This document shows, piece by piece, positions 24,439 through 32,032 of a stretch of DNA of 64,000 bases. The stretch spans positions 62,001-126,000 of the forward strand of contig NZ_PCOY01000006.1 in NCBI RefSeq assembly GCF_002979475.1, given 5' to 3'. The stretch's first letter is position 1; each line of letters opens with the position of its first letter. This DNA is from Microbacterium sp. MYb62. Lineage in GTDB: Bacteria > Actinomycetota > Actinomycetes > Actinomycetales > Microbacteriaceae. The translations under genes and the position numbers were made by a program. The notes under the pieces are model-generated. The model searched no databases, was not told where the DNA came from, and saw only the letters and a list, made by a program, of their open reading frames with translations.

Positions 24439-25179
24439 GTGGATGAGGCATGGGCGATTGAGCGTCTTGAGTGGTGGGCCGAACATGCGTCAGCTGTTCG
24501 ATGGGTGACGCATGGTTACGGAAGTTCTTCCACGACGGAGGCGTACACGCGGATCAACCACTCAGGTCTGGATGCGCTCAGGGCGCGTGAGGACCAGACC
24601 GCGAGGATCCTGCAGAGAGTCCTCCGCCTCCCCTCCCAGCCCGATCTGCTTCCAAGCGATCACGAAGTTGTCGTAGTTCAGCCCGGTATAGATCAATGTA
24701 AGAAGGCTCTCGGCGTCATCCGAACCGGAGCGGAGACGCGCGAGAAGCTGGGGAGCGATGCTCCGACCATGACAGCAGATGCTCTACATCCGAGCGTGTG
24801 GGGCGCGGCTTCGAAGCATTGGCAGGTGGGGCACTTTTCCGCGGCCGTGCAGCGTGCAGCGACCATGCTCAACGCTGAAGTCCAAGATCGAGTGGGGCGT
24901 CACGACGTGTCTGACGCCGGGCTGATGCAACAGACGTTTTCGTTGGACTCGCCTCAGGCCGGGCGCCCTCGCCTGCGCTGGGGAGGGGACGACTCCGACC
25001 TGACAGTCAAGGCGATGCGTCAGGGCATCCTGAACATGAGTCAGGGCGTCTTCTCCGCAATTCGTAACCCCGCCACTCACTCGACTGACGACATGGCGCG
25101 TCAAGAAGCGCTGGAGCAGCTGGCAACGCTGAGCATCCTTGCCCGATGGATCGATCGCTGCGAATTGGTCACCGCATAG
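24439..25179 (+). CDS. TIGR02391/Ymh protein with HEPN-type motif
   Basis: A 246-residue protein whose C-terminal half matches the Ymh (TIGR02391) family: LHPSVW at 116-121, GHFSAAV at 131-137, a LMQQTF segment near 162-167, and IRNPATH at 208-214, followed by an LxxLATLSILARWID helix. R209-N-P-x-x-H214 fits the R-x4-6-H active site of HEPN ribonucleases, a superfamily to which Ymh proteins have been assigned. Such proteins occur in abortive-infection and defence loci. The first 110 residues are not recognised. Ribonuclease activity is inferred. Confidence 0.72.
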   Translation: MDEAWAIERLEWWAEHASAVRWVTHGYGSSSTTEAYTRINHSGLDALRAREDQTARILQRVLRLPSQPDLLPSDHEVVVVQPGIDQCKKALGVIRTGAETREKLGSDAPTMTADALHPSVWGAASKHWQVGHFSAAVQRAATMLNAEVQDRVGRHDVSDAGLMQQTFSLDSPQAGRPRLRWGGDDSDLTVKAMRQGILNMSQGVFSAIRNPATHSTDDMARQEALEQLATLSILARWIDRCELVTA

Positions 25180-25538
25180 CTGGGTCCCGCAGGCCGCCGT
25201 CCGCATCTTTTGGGGCAGAAACTCTGGCGTGGTGTCACCCCGGATAAGGAATATCCTCTCTGCGCCCGAACGACTGCCAATGGACAACGTTCCTAGTCTC
25301 GCCTCAGGGCAGCTCGCGCGGCACTCGACGGCGGTGAGCGGCTTCCCTGGCGGACTCGGCTCCGCGGTGGCGAATGTATAGTTTCGCGTTGAGCCATAGC
25401 GGATCCGGGCCCTTCCCGGGCATGCGATCGGAGCGTCGCGTACCCCCCGGCGTACCCCCAACATGAGAAACAGTCAGAATCCGGGGCCCCATGAAACTTC
25501 AGAAACGCCGGAAATGAACTGTCCAACGGGGTCGTGCC
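25180..25538. other. 359-bp non-coding right end of the element
   Basis: No convincing gene. It contains two near-tandem GTACCCCC(C)CGGC-like blocks at 25440-25460. This is where an integrase would be expected to sit; none, and no recognisable remnant, is seen. Confidence 0.5.
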
Positions 25539-25585
25539 CGTTTACACCGTGGATGTCGTCGGTTCGATCCCGGCAGGGCCCACCT
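25539..25585 (+). repeat. attR: second copy of the tRNA-Val 3' part
   Basis: An exact 47-bp copy of 21369-21415. It lacks the acceptor 5' strand, the D-arm and half of the anticodon stem, so it is not a functional tRNA. It marks the right boundary of the element. Confidence 0.88.
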
Positions 25586-25620
25586 CCCTTCGAACTCTGG
25601 CGGTCGCCCCGTCGCAGATC

Positions 25621-25626
25621 TAGGCT
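25621..25626 (+). promoter_or_regulatory. -10 element of the DHFR-like gene, leaderless
   Basis: TAGGCT ends 6 nt before the ATG at 25633 and lies 36 bp beyond attR, in the original chromosome. Confidence 0.5.
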
Positions 25627-25632
25627 CCCCGC

Positions 25633-26190
25633 ATGGGACTTCTGACTTTCAGCATCAACGTCACCCTGGACGGCTGCGTCGATCACGAAGTGGGGATCGC
25701 CGATGACGAGACCCACGCCTTCTTCACCCGCCTTCTGGACGAGTCCGGAGCGATGCTCTGGGGCCGCACGACCTACGAGATGATGGAGGTCTCCTGGCCG
25801 GCGGTCGCCCGCGGTGAGGTGGAGGCTCCGCCCGCGCTGCGCGAGTGGGCGGTCAAGCTCGATGCCAAGCCGAAGTATGTGGTGTCGTCGACGCGCGACG
25901 ACTTCCCTTGGATCAACAGCCATCGCCTGGACGGCGAGCTGCGCGCGAGCGTGCAGCAGCTCAAGGACGACACGCCGGAGGGGGTTCTCCTGGGCAGCGG
26001 CATGCTCGCGGCGGAGCTGGACCGCCTCGACCTGATCGACGAGTACCGATTCCTCGTCCAACCTCGCATCGCCGGACACGGCCCGACGCTCTATCAGAGC
26101 GGACTGCCCGCGACGCGACGGCTCGAGCTGGTCTCGGCGACACCGCTTCGCAGCGGCGTGCTCGCGACGCACTACCGGCGCGCCCGCTGA
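25633..26190 (+). CDS. dihydrofolate reductase-family protein (RibD C-terminal type)
   Basis: A 185-residue reductase with the RibD/YwjB-like fold. The signs are an FSINVTLDGC N-terminus, LWGRTTYEMM (NADPH-binding region) and EGVLLGSGMLAAEL, equivalent to the GG-containing cofactor loop. It is shorter than RibD and unlikely to be the folate enzyme. Substrate unknown. First native gene after the integrated element. Confidence 0.85.
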   Translation: MGLLTFSINVTLDGCVDHEVGIADDETHAFFTRLLDESGAMLWGRTTYEMMEVSWPAVARGEVEAPPALREWAVKLDAKPKYVVSSTRDDFPWINSHRLDGELRASVQQLKDDTPEGVLLGSGMLAAELDRLDLIDEYRFLVQPRIAGHGPTLYQSGLPATRRLELVSATPLRSGVLATHYRRAR

Positions 26191-26220
26191 ATCAGCCCGG
26201 CCCGACGCAGAGGCGGCGCG

Positions 26221-26226
26221 TACGCT
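26221..26226 (+). promoter_or_regulatory. possible -10 upstream of the TIGR01777 gene
   Basis: TACGCT, 48 bp before the ATG at 26275; it would give a leader of about 40 nt. Confidence 0.3.
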
Positions 26227-26274
26227 GGACCGCACGACACGACTCGATGATCGACGGATGGGGAGTTTTCACAC

Positions 26275-27162
26275 ATGTCGCGACGCATCGTCGTCAGCGG
26301 GGCCTCGGGGTTGATCGGCTCCGCACTCGTCTCCTCACTGCGATCCGATGGTGTCGAGGTCACCACGCTCGTCCGCCGTGCTCCGCGGTCCGAGGACGAG
26401 ACGCAGTGGGAGCCCGGGGAGCTCGCGCTGGACCCGGACGTCCTGGCCGGATCCGAAGCGATCGTCGCACTGGGCGGTGCGAGCGTCGGGCGTCTGCCGT
26501 GGACCAAGCGCTACCGGCACGAGCTGGTCGATTCCCGCCTGCAGGCGACGAGGACGCTCACGACGGCCCTGCGCGCACTGCGCTCCGACGCTCCGGCCCT
26601 CGTCTCGGCCTCCGCGGTCGGCTACTACGGTTCCGCACCCGGTGAGATCCTCACGGAGGACTCGACCGCGGGGCAGACGTTCCTCGCCGATCTCACCGCG
26701 CGCTGGGAGTCCGAAGCGCGACAGGCGGAGGACCACACCAGGGTCGCGTTGCTTCGCACGGCCCCGGTCGTCCACCGGCGCGGCGTCCTCAAGCCCCTCG
26801 TCCAGTTGACCCGGTTCGCGGTCTCCGGCCCCCTCGGGCCCGGCACGCAGATCTGGCCGTGGATCTCCCTCGACGATGAGGTGCGGGCGATCCGCCATGT
26901 CCTGGACAGGAAGCTCGCGGGGCCCGTCAATCTCACCGGACCGACGCCGGCATCCGCGAACGACATCGGCCGTGCACTCGCCGCCCGGATGCACCGCCCG
27001 TTCTGGCTTCCCGCACCGGCATGGGCGCTGCGTATCGCTCTCGGCGATGCGGCGGACTCGCTGCTGCTGCCCGACGCGGACGTGCGGCCGCAGGTGCTGG
27101 AGCGCTCGGGGTTCCGATTCACGCACTCGACAGCGACCGAGGCGGTCGACGCGGCGCTGTGA
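26275..27162 (+). CDS. TIGR01777-family NAD-dependent epimerase/dehydratase
   Basis: A 295-residue extended-SDR protein of the YfcH/TIGR01777 group. The N-terminal Rossmann motif is SGASGLIGSAL; SASAVGYYGS carries the active-site tyrosine region; the C-terminal part has a PxPAWALRIALG segment typical of the family. The physiological substrate is not known for the family. GATGGGGAG precedes the start. Its neighbours ldh and the DHFR-like gene give no pathway hint. Confidence 0.88.
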   Translation: MSRRIVVSGASGLIGSALVSSLRSDGVEVTTLVRRAPRSEDETQWEPGELALDPDVLAGSEAIVALGGASVGRLPWTKRYRHELVDSRLQATRTLTTALRALRSDAPALVSASAVGYYGSAPGEILTEDSTAGQTFLADLTARWESEARQAEDHTRVALLRTAPVVHRRGVLKPLVQLTRFAVSGPLGPGTQIWPWISLDDEVRAIRHVLDRKLAGPVNLTGPTPASANDIGRALAARMHRPFWLPAPAWALRIALGDAADSLLLPDADVRPQVLERSGFRFTHSTATEAVDAAL

Positions 27163-27219
27163 CGATCGTTCCGGCGACACCTCTCCCCGACCGGGGGTCC
27201 CCACTGCAAGACTGAGCGC

Positions 27220-28173
27220 ATGGAGATCATCGAGAACTCGAAACTCACGGTCGTCGGCGCGGGAAGCGTGGGATCGAGCGTCGCCTATGCGGCACTGATC
27301 AGGGGATCTGCCCGCCATGTCGCCCTCTACGACATCGCGACGGAGAAGGTCGAGGCCGAGGTTCTCGACCTCGCGCACGGCACCCAGTTCACGGGCTCCA
27401 GCGACATCATCGGTGGCAGCGACATCTCGGTCGCTGCCGGCTCGCACGTCGTGGTGATCACCGCGGGCGCGAAGCAGAAGCCCGGCCAGACCCGCATCGA
27501 GCTCGCCGAAGTCAATGCGGGAATAATCCGCAGCATGATGCCCGACCTGCTCGAGGTCGCCCCGAATGCGGTCTACGTGATCGTCACGAACCCGTGCGAC
27601 GTCCTCACGGTCATCGCGCAGGAGGAGACCGGACTCCCTCCCGAGCGGATCTTCGCCTCGGGCACGGTGCTGGACACGTCGCGACTGCGGTGGAAGCTCG
27701 GCCAGCGCGCCGGAGTCTCGACCGCGAGCGTCCACGCGCACATCATCGGCGAACACGGCGACACCGAGTTCCCGCTCTGGTCCCGTGCGACGATCGGCAC
27801 CGTGCCGATCCTGGAATGGGAGACTCCGGGCCACCCCCGCTTCACGCTCGACGAGCTGCAGGAGATCGCGATCGACGTGCGCGACGCCGCTTACAAGGTC
27901 ATCCAGGGCAAGGGGGCGACGAACTATGCCATCGGCCTGTCGAGCGCGCGCATCGTCGAGGCGATCCTCAGTGACGAGCACGCCGTGATGCCGGTGAGCA
28001 CCGTGTTGCGCGACTTCCACGGACTCGACGGAGTGGCACTGTCCGTCCCCTCGATCGTGAGCGCGAAGGGAGCCGTGCCGATTCGGAACACCTCCTTCTC
28101 CGACGGCGAGCTGGCGCTGCTTCGCCAGTCCGCCGACGCGCTCACAGCCGCGGCGGCCTCTTTGCGTCCGTGA
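27220..28173 (+). CDS. ldh: L-lactate dehydrogenase
   Basis: Interconverts pyruvate and L-lactate with NAD. The Rossmann motif VGAGSVGSS is at residues 12-20; the DTSRLRWKL substrate arginine is near 152-160; the catalytic H179 is in IGEHGDTEF. 317 residues, normal. The lactate rather than malate assignment rests on the [12 protein letters not shown] loop, which has Q at the specificity position. AAGACT, 6 nt before the ATG, is a weak -10, so the gene may be leaderless. Confidence 0.92.
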   Translation: MEIIENSKLTVVGAGSVGSSVAYAALIRGSARHVALYDIATEKVEAEVLDLAHGTQFTGSSDIIGGSDISVAAGSHVVVITAGAKQKPGQTRIELAEVNAGIIRSMMPDLLEVAPNAVYVIVTNPCDVLTVIAQEETGLPPERIFASGTVLDTSRLRWKLGQRAGVSTASVHAHIIGEHGDTEFPLWSRATIGTVPILEWETPGHPRFTLDELQEIAIDVRDAAYKVIQGKGATNYAIGLSSARIVEAILSDEHAVMPVSTVLRDFHGLDGVALSVPSIVSAKGAVPIRNTSFSDGELALLRQSADALTAAAASLRP

Positions 28174-28175
28174 TC

Positions 28176-28202
28176 GGGGTGCCGGTGGTGATCCGGCACC
28201 CC
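28176..28202. terminator. bidirectional terminator between ldh and the SDR gene
   Basis: A 10-bp perfect stem GGGGTGCCGG with its complement and a 7-nt loop, between convergent genes. Confidence 0.7.
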
Positions 28203-28210
28203 GTACCGGA

Positions 28211-28975
28211 TCATCTCCCGTGGGGGTCTGTGCGGTTCACCGTGGCGACGACCTGGTCGTAGTCTCCGCGGGCCTCGCCGTAGCGGAGGAACTTCACCCG
28301 CTCGACCTGGATCTCGGTGGCCTCCGGCTGCGATTCGATCAACGACATGACCTCTTCGATGAACTCGTCGAGCGGCATGGCCGCCTCGTTCTCCTCGTGT
28401 CCGGGCATGAGAGCGGTGCGAACCGCCGGTGGCTCCAGCTCGAGGACCGACACGCTGCTGCCCGAGAGCTGCAGGCGCAGGGATTCGCTGAGCATGTGGA
28501 TCGCAGCCTTGCTGGCGTTGTAGGTCGGCGTCACCCGGAGGGGCGCGAATGCGAGACCCGACGAGACCGTCATGATGGTCGCGTCCGGTTGTGCACGCAG
28601 GTGCTCGATGAAGGCGGCGATCAGCCGGATCGGCCCGAGGATGTTCGTGGTGACCGTCTCCTCGGCGGTGGCGAGGAACCCGGACGGAGTCGTCCAGTCC
28701 TCGACGCGCATGACACCGGCCATCGTGATGAGCACGTTCAGTTCAGGGTGCTCGGCGACGACGGCGCGGGACGCCTCGTCGATGCTGTCCGTGTCGGTCG
28801 TGTCGATCCGCATCGTCCGAATCCCGGGATGCTCGGTCGCGATGGTCATGAGCCGGTCCTCGCGGCGCCCGCCCACGATCACGGTGTTGCCACGGTCGCG
28901 AAGACGCAGGGCCAGGGCGAGGCCGATGCCGCTCGTCGCGCCCGGGATGAAGATGGTGTTTCCGCTGATGTTCAT
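28211..28975 (-). CDS. SDR-family oxidoreductase (DltE-like)
   Basis: A 254-residue short-chain dehydrogenase. PGATSGIGLALA is the cofactor motif, followed by an NVLITMAGVM strand, VSSGLAF and YNASKAAIH with the catalytic Tyr and Lys. The ATG at 28975 has GAGGCT 6 nt upstream, suggesting a leaderless mRNA. It is divergent from an MmyB-type regulator that probably controls it. Confidence 0.88.
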   Translation of the reverse strand: MNISGNTIFIPGATSGIGLALALRLRDRGNTVIVGGRREDRLMTIATEHPGIRTMRIDTTDTDSIDEASRAVVAEHPELNVLITMAGVMRVEDWTTPSGFLATAEETVTTNILGPIRLIAAFIEHLRAQPDATIMTVSSGLAFAPLRVTPTYNASKAAIHMLSESLRLQLSGSSVSVLELEPPAVRTALMPGHEENEAAMPLDEFIEEVMSLIESQPEATEIQVERVKFLRYGEARGDYDQVVATVNRTDPHGR

Positions 28976-29021
28976 GTCCCCAGCCTCGGCGTGGTCGGAA
29001 AAACGCTCCAGAGAGCGGCTA

Positions 29022-29044
29022 TCCAGGGATCGGGCGTCCCTGGA
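29022..29044. promoter_or_regulatory. inverted repeat, candidate operator of the MmyB-type regulator
   Basis: TCCAGGGA and TCCCTGGA form an 8-bp perfect inverted repeat with a 7-bp centre, located between the divergent SDR and regulator genes and just upstream of the regulator -10. Confidence 0.6.
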
Positions 29045-29064
29045 ACAGACGTCGGCGCCCGGGG

Positions 29065-29070
29065 GATACT
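29065..29070 (+). promoter_or_regulatory. -10 element of the MmyB-type regulator gene, leaderless
   Basis: GATACT ends 6 nt before the ATG at 29077. Confidence 0.4.
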
Positions 29071-29076
29071 TCTGGA

Positions 29077-29913
29077 ATGGATCGCGATGCCCTGGCCGAG
29101 TTCCTCGTGCGTCGGCGCGAGGCGCTGACGCCCGCCGACGTCGGACTCTCGTCTGGGCCCCGACGACGCACCGCGGGGCTGCGCCGGGAGGAAGTGGCAC
29201 AGTTGGCGACGATGTCGACCGACTACTACACGCGCCTGGAGCAGCGGCGAGGACCGCAGCCGAGCGTGCAGATCCTCGCTTCGCTCGCCCGTGCGCTGCG
29301 TCTCACGGAGGACGAACGCGACTATCTCTTCCGGCTCTGCGGCCACAGCGCCCCCGACCGCGCTCACATCACGGAGTACGTGCGCCCCGGCATCCTCCGC
29401 GTGCTCGACCGGTTGCACGACACTCCCGCTTTCGTCGTGTCGGTTCTCGACGAAGTGCTCGTGCAGAACGACGCCTCCCGGGCGATCGTCGGCGATGCGA
29501 GCGGTCTCCGCGGGCTCGACCGCAGTGGGATCTATCGGTGGTTCGCGTACCCCGACGTCGAACGGCTCCGGTATCGCGAGGTCGACCATCCCCGGCAGGC
29601 CCGCGCGCTCGTCGCTTCGCTGCGCGCCGCGCACGGTGCGATGGGAGCCCGCTCCCGGGCGGGGGAGATCGTCGCCGAGCTGACCGCCCGGAGTCCGGAG
29701 TTCGTCGAACTGTGGGACGCGCATGAGGTCAGCCGCCGATTCGAGCAGCACAAGGTGATGGTGCACCCCGAGCTGGGTGAGATCGAGGTCGACTGTCAGG
29801 CGCTCTTCACCGAGGACGAATCGCACGCGCTGATCGTGCTCACCGCCGCGCCGGGAAGCGAATCGGCGAGCAAGCTCGAGTTCTTGCGGGTGCTGGGAAC
29901 GCAGAACGTCTGA
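29077..29913 (+). CDS. XRE-type regulator with MmyB-like ligand-binding domain
   Basis: A 278-residue regulator. The N-terminal XRE helix-turn-helix includes RRTAGLRREEVAQLATMS, TDYYTRLEQRRG and PSVQILASLARALRL. After about residue 105 comes the MmyB-like domain with its VLDRLHDTPAFVV opening and HPELGEIEVD near the end. Proteins of this type commonly control an adjacent divergent SDR gene, as here. Effector unknown. Confidence 0.88.
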   Translation: MDRDALAEFLVRRREALTPADVGLSSGPRRRTAGLRREEVAQLATMSTDYYTRLEQRRGPQPSVQILASLARALRLTEDERDYLFRLCGHSAPDRAHITEYVRPGILRVLDRLHDTPAFVVSVLDEVLVQNDASRAIVGDASGLRGLDRSGIYRWFAYPDVERLRYREVDHPRQARALVASLRAAHGAMGARSRAGEIVAELTARSPEFVELWDAHEVSRRFEQHKVMVHPELGEIEVDCQALFTEDESHALIVLTAAPGSESASKLEFLRVLGTQNV

Positions 29914-29925
29914 CGCGAGGGGGAG

Positions 29926-30774
29926 TCAGGACTCCTCGTGGCTCCGGGGGTCGCCGTCGAACAGCCGTCCGTCCGCGCGTCCGAGCCGGGTGATCGCGGC
30001 GACCTCGTCGTCGTCGAGGACGATCTCCGCCGCCGCGAGGTTCGCGACCTGATGCTCGAGCGACGATGCCTTCGGGATCGACACCGTGCCGCGGGCGACG
30101 TGCCAGGCCAGGACCGTCTGCGCCGTCGTGATGCCGCGGGCGGCGGCGATGTCGTTGATCACGCCTTCGTCGAAGAGCTCTTTCGCGCGCCCCAGCGGAC
30201 TCCACGCCTCGGTGAGGATGCCGTGCTCCCGGTGATACGCGAGCTGCTCCTCCTGCGGGAAGTACGGGTGCACCTCGATCTGGTTGACGACGGGGCGCAC
30301 GCCGGTCTCCCGCTCGATGCGCTGCAGGTGCTCAGGGAGGAAGTTCGAGACGCCGATCTGCCGGACGATTCCGCGCGACTGCGCGTCGACGAGCGCGGCC
30401 CAGGCCTGGACGTACTCGTCCTGGATGGGGTTCGGCCAGTGGATGAGGTGCAGATCCGTCACGTCGAGACCGAGGCGGGAGCGACTCTCCTCGATGCTGG
30501 TGCGTGCCTTCGCGGACGGATGATGGCGACCGGGGAGCTTGGTGGTGACGATGATCTCGGAGCGCGCGACACCGGAGGCGGCGACCCCGCGGCCGACGGA
30601 GCCCTCGTTCTCGTAGTTGAACGCCGTGTCGACGAGACGGTAGCCCGCGCCGATGCCTCCGCTGACGGCTTCTGCTCCGGCATCGCCGTTGAGTCCGTAG
30701 GTGCCGAGGCCGATGGCCGGGAGGGCGAACCCATTGTGAGCGGTGAACGAGGGGACGACGGGCTGAGTGGTCAC
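29926..30774 (-). CDS. aldo/keto reductase
   Basis: A 282-residue TIM-barrel NADPH-dependent reductase. Catalytic residues are visible as D in GYRLVDTAFNYENE (with Tyr), K in IIVTTKLPG and H in DLHLIHWPNP; the cofactor-binding end has SIPKASS. Its length and motifs match 2,5-diketogluconate reductase-like enzymes, but substrate cannot be assigned. The GTG at 30774 is chosen for its AAGGAG ribosome binding site; the longer open frame is not conserved. Confidence 0.9.
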   Translation of the reverse strand: MTTQPVVPSFTAHNGFALPAIGLGTYGLNGDAGAEAVSGGIGAGYRLVDTAFNYENEGSVGRGVAASGVARSEIIVTTKLPGRHHPSAKARTSIEESRSRLGLDVTDLHLIHWPNPIQDEYVQAWAALVDAQSRGIVRQIGVSNFLPEHLQRIERETGVRPVVNQIEVHPYFPQEEQLAYHREHGILTEAWSPLGRAKELFDEGVINDIAAARGITTAQTVLAWHVARGTVSIPKASSLEHQVANLAAAEIVLDDDEVAAITRLGRADGRLFDGDPRSHEES

Positions 30775-30804
30775 GGTGCTCCTTCTTGGCCTTTTCCTCG
30801 AGCG

Positions 30805-30810
30805 TACGCT
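30805..30810 (+). promoter_or_regulatory. -10 element of the YchJ-like gene, leaderless
   Basis: TACGCT ends 6 nt before the ATG at 30817. Confidence 0.5.
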
Positions 30811-30816
30811 GAGGGG

Positions 30817-31239
30817 ATGACAACGGAGGCGGAGATGGCGGCGGATGACGTCGTGATCGAGGACGAGGCCCGCTGCCCGTGTTCCTCCGGGGACGTGTTC
30901 GGCGGATGCTGCCGCCCGATTCTCGAAGGTGCACCCGCACCGACCGCCGAGCGTCTGATGCGTTCCCGCTACACGGCGTTCGTCCTCGAAGATGCGGAGC
31001 ACCTGCTGCGCACCTGGCATGCGACCACCCGGCCGGCGATGATCGATTTCGAGCCGGACCTCGAATGGCGGCGCCTCCTCGTCCTCGACCGCGTGGCCGG
31101 CGGCCCGTTCGATCGCGAGGGCGTGGTGGAGTTCGAGGCGCTCTGGCGACACGGCACCGAGCGCGGTTCGCTGCACGAGCGCAGTCGCTTCGTGCGCGAG
31201 GACCGGCACTGGTACTACGTCGACGGCGACGTGCACTGA
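30817..31239 (+). CDS. YchJ/UPF0225 family protein
   Basis: A 140-residue protein with an N-terminal SEC-C-like cysteine cluster (CPCSSGDVFGGCC) that probably binds zinc, then the YchJ domain with RLMRSRYTAFVL near residue 46 and a C-terminal WYYVDGDV. The biochemical role of the family is not established. Confidence 0.88.
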   Translation: MTTEAEMAADDVVIEDEARCPCSSGDVFGGCCRPILEGAPAPTAERLMRSRYTAFVLEDAEHLLRTWHATTRPAMIDFEPDLEWRRLLVLDRVAGGPFDREGVVEFEALWRHGTERGSLHERSRFVREDRHWYYVDGDVH

Positions 31240-31262
31240 TGGGCGCATGTCGCGACAGCGAC

Positions 31263-31268
31263 TAGATT
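31263..31268 (+). promoter_or_regulatory. -10 element of the zinc-ribbon coiled-coil gene, leaderless
   Basis: TAGATT, 7 nt before the GTG at 31276. Confidence 0.45.
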
Positions 31269-31275
31269 TGGAAGC

Positions 31276-32010
31276 GTGAACGCCAGCCCCGAGAACCAGC
31301 GCACCCTGCTCGACATCGCCGACCTCGACCGGCGCATCGCGCAGGCCGAGCGTGCCCGAACGAAGCCGAGCCAGGCGGGGCGGATCACCGAGCTCGTCGC
31401 CATCCGCCAGGAGCAGCTTCGCGAGCTGACCACCCTGACCGGCACCCGCGACGACGTGCGCACCGAGCTGAAGCGTCTGGAGTCCGATGTCGCCGTCGTC
31501 GAGGCGCGACGGAACCGTGACGCCGAACGACTCGCCGCGTCGACCAATTCGAAGGATGCGCAGGCGCTCGAGCATGAGCTCGCCAGCCTCGCCCGCCGAC
31601 AGAGCGACCTGGAAGACGCCGAGCTCGACGTGATGGGCCGGCTCGAAGAGGCCGAGGCCGCCGTCGCCGCCCAGCAGGCTCTGCTCGACACCACGACTGC
31701 GGAGGGCTCCACGCTCACGGCGCAGGCCAAGGCCGACGTCGCTGCAGCGACCGACCTGGGAGCACAGCTCGCTCGCGATCGTGCTGCCGTCGCCGAGGGC
31801 GTGTCACCGGAGCTGATGGCCGAGTACACCCGCCGTGCCACGAACAGCGCCGGTGCGGCGCTTCTCACCCGTGGGACGTGCGAGGGCTGCCGCATCCTGC
31901 TGCCCAGCACCGATCTGAACGACATCCGCCGCGCGGCGGACGACCTGGTGGTCTCGTGCCCCGAATGCGGTTGCATCCTCGTGCGCACCGAGGAGTCCGG
32001 GCTCGCATGA
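31276..32010 (+). CDS. coiled-coil protein with C4-type zinc ribbon
   Basis: A 244-residue protein. Residues about 15-160 form a long heptad-rich coiled coil, and the C-terminus carries a zinc ribbon with CEGC and CPECGC cysteine pairs. This is the CT398-like zf-RING_7 family, widespread in actinobacteria next to DNA-metabolism genes; function is not settled. Starts at GTG. The following polymerase gene begins 22 bp after it and is probably co-transcribed. Confidence 0.87.
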   Translation: MNASPENQRTLLDIADLDRRIAQAERARTKPSQAGRITELVAIRQEQLRELTTLTGTRDDVRTELKRLESDVAVVEARRNRDAERLAASTNSKDAQALEHELASLARRQSDLEDAELDVMGRLEEAEAAVAAQQALLDTTTAEGSTLTAQAKADVAAATDLGAQLARDRAAVAEGVSPELMAEYTRRATNSAGAALLTRGTCEGCRILLPSTDLNDIRRAADDLVVSCPECGCILVRTEESGLA

Positions 32011-32032
32011 GCGGTGCCTGCGCGCGCCGACC

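Larger units (their letters stand above)
21369..25585. mobile_element. 4.2-kb tRNA-integrated defence-type element
   Basis: Bounded by the two 47-bp tRNA-Val repeats, so excision would remove 4,170 bp and leave one intact tRNA. The cargo is an OLD-like ATPase-TOPRIM nuclease, a small serine recombinase and a TIGR02391/Ymh protein. By eye its GC content is lower than that of the flanks, and its spacers are longer. There is no tyrosine integrase, large serine integrase, excisionase, replication or transfer gene, so mobility would need a helper. The known parts point to a degraded or satellite integrative element. Confidence 0.8.

Noticed and set aside
25180..25538. A broken integrase gene at the right end of the element
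   Set aside because: Open frames here are short and arginine/serine-rich, and none shows integrase motifs on either strand.
25539..25585. A second tRNA-Val gene
   Set aside because: Only the anticodon-loop-to-3' part is present; the acceptor 5' strand and D-arm are missing, so it cannot fold as a tRNA.
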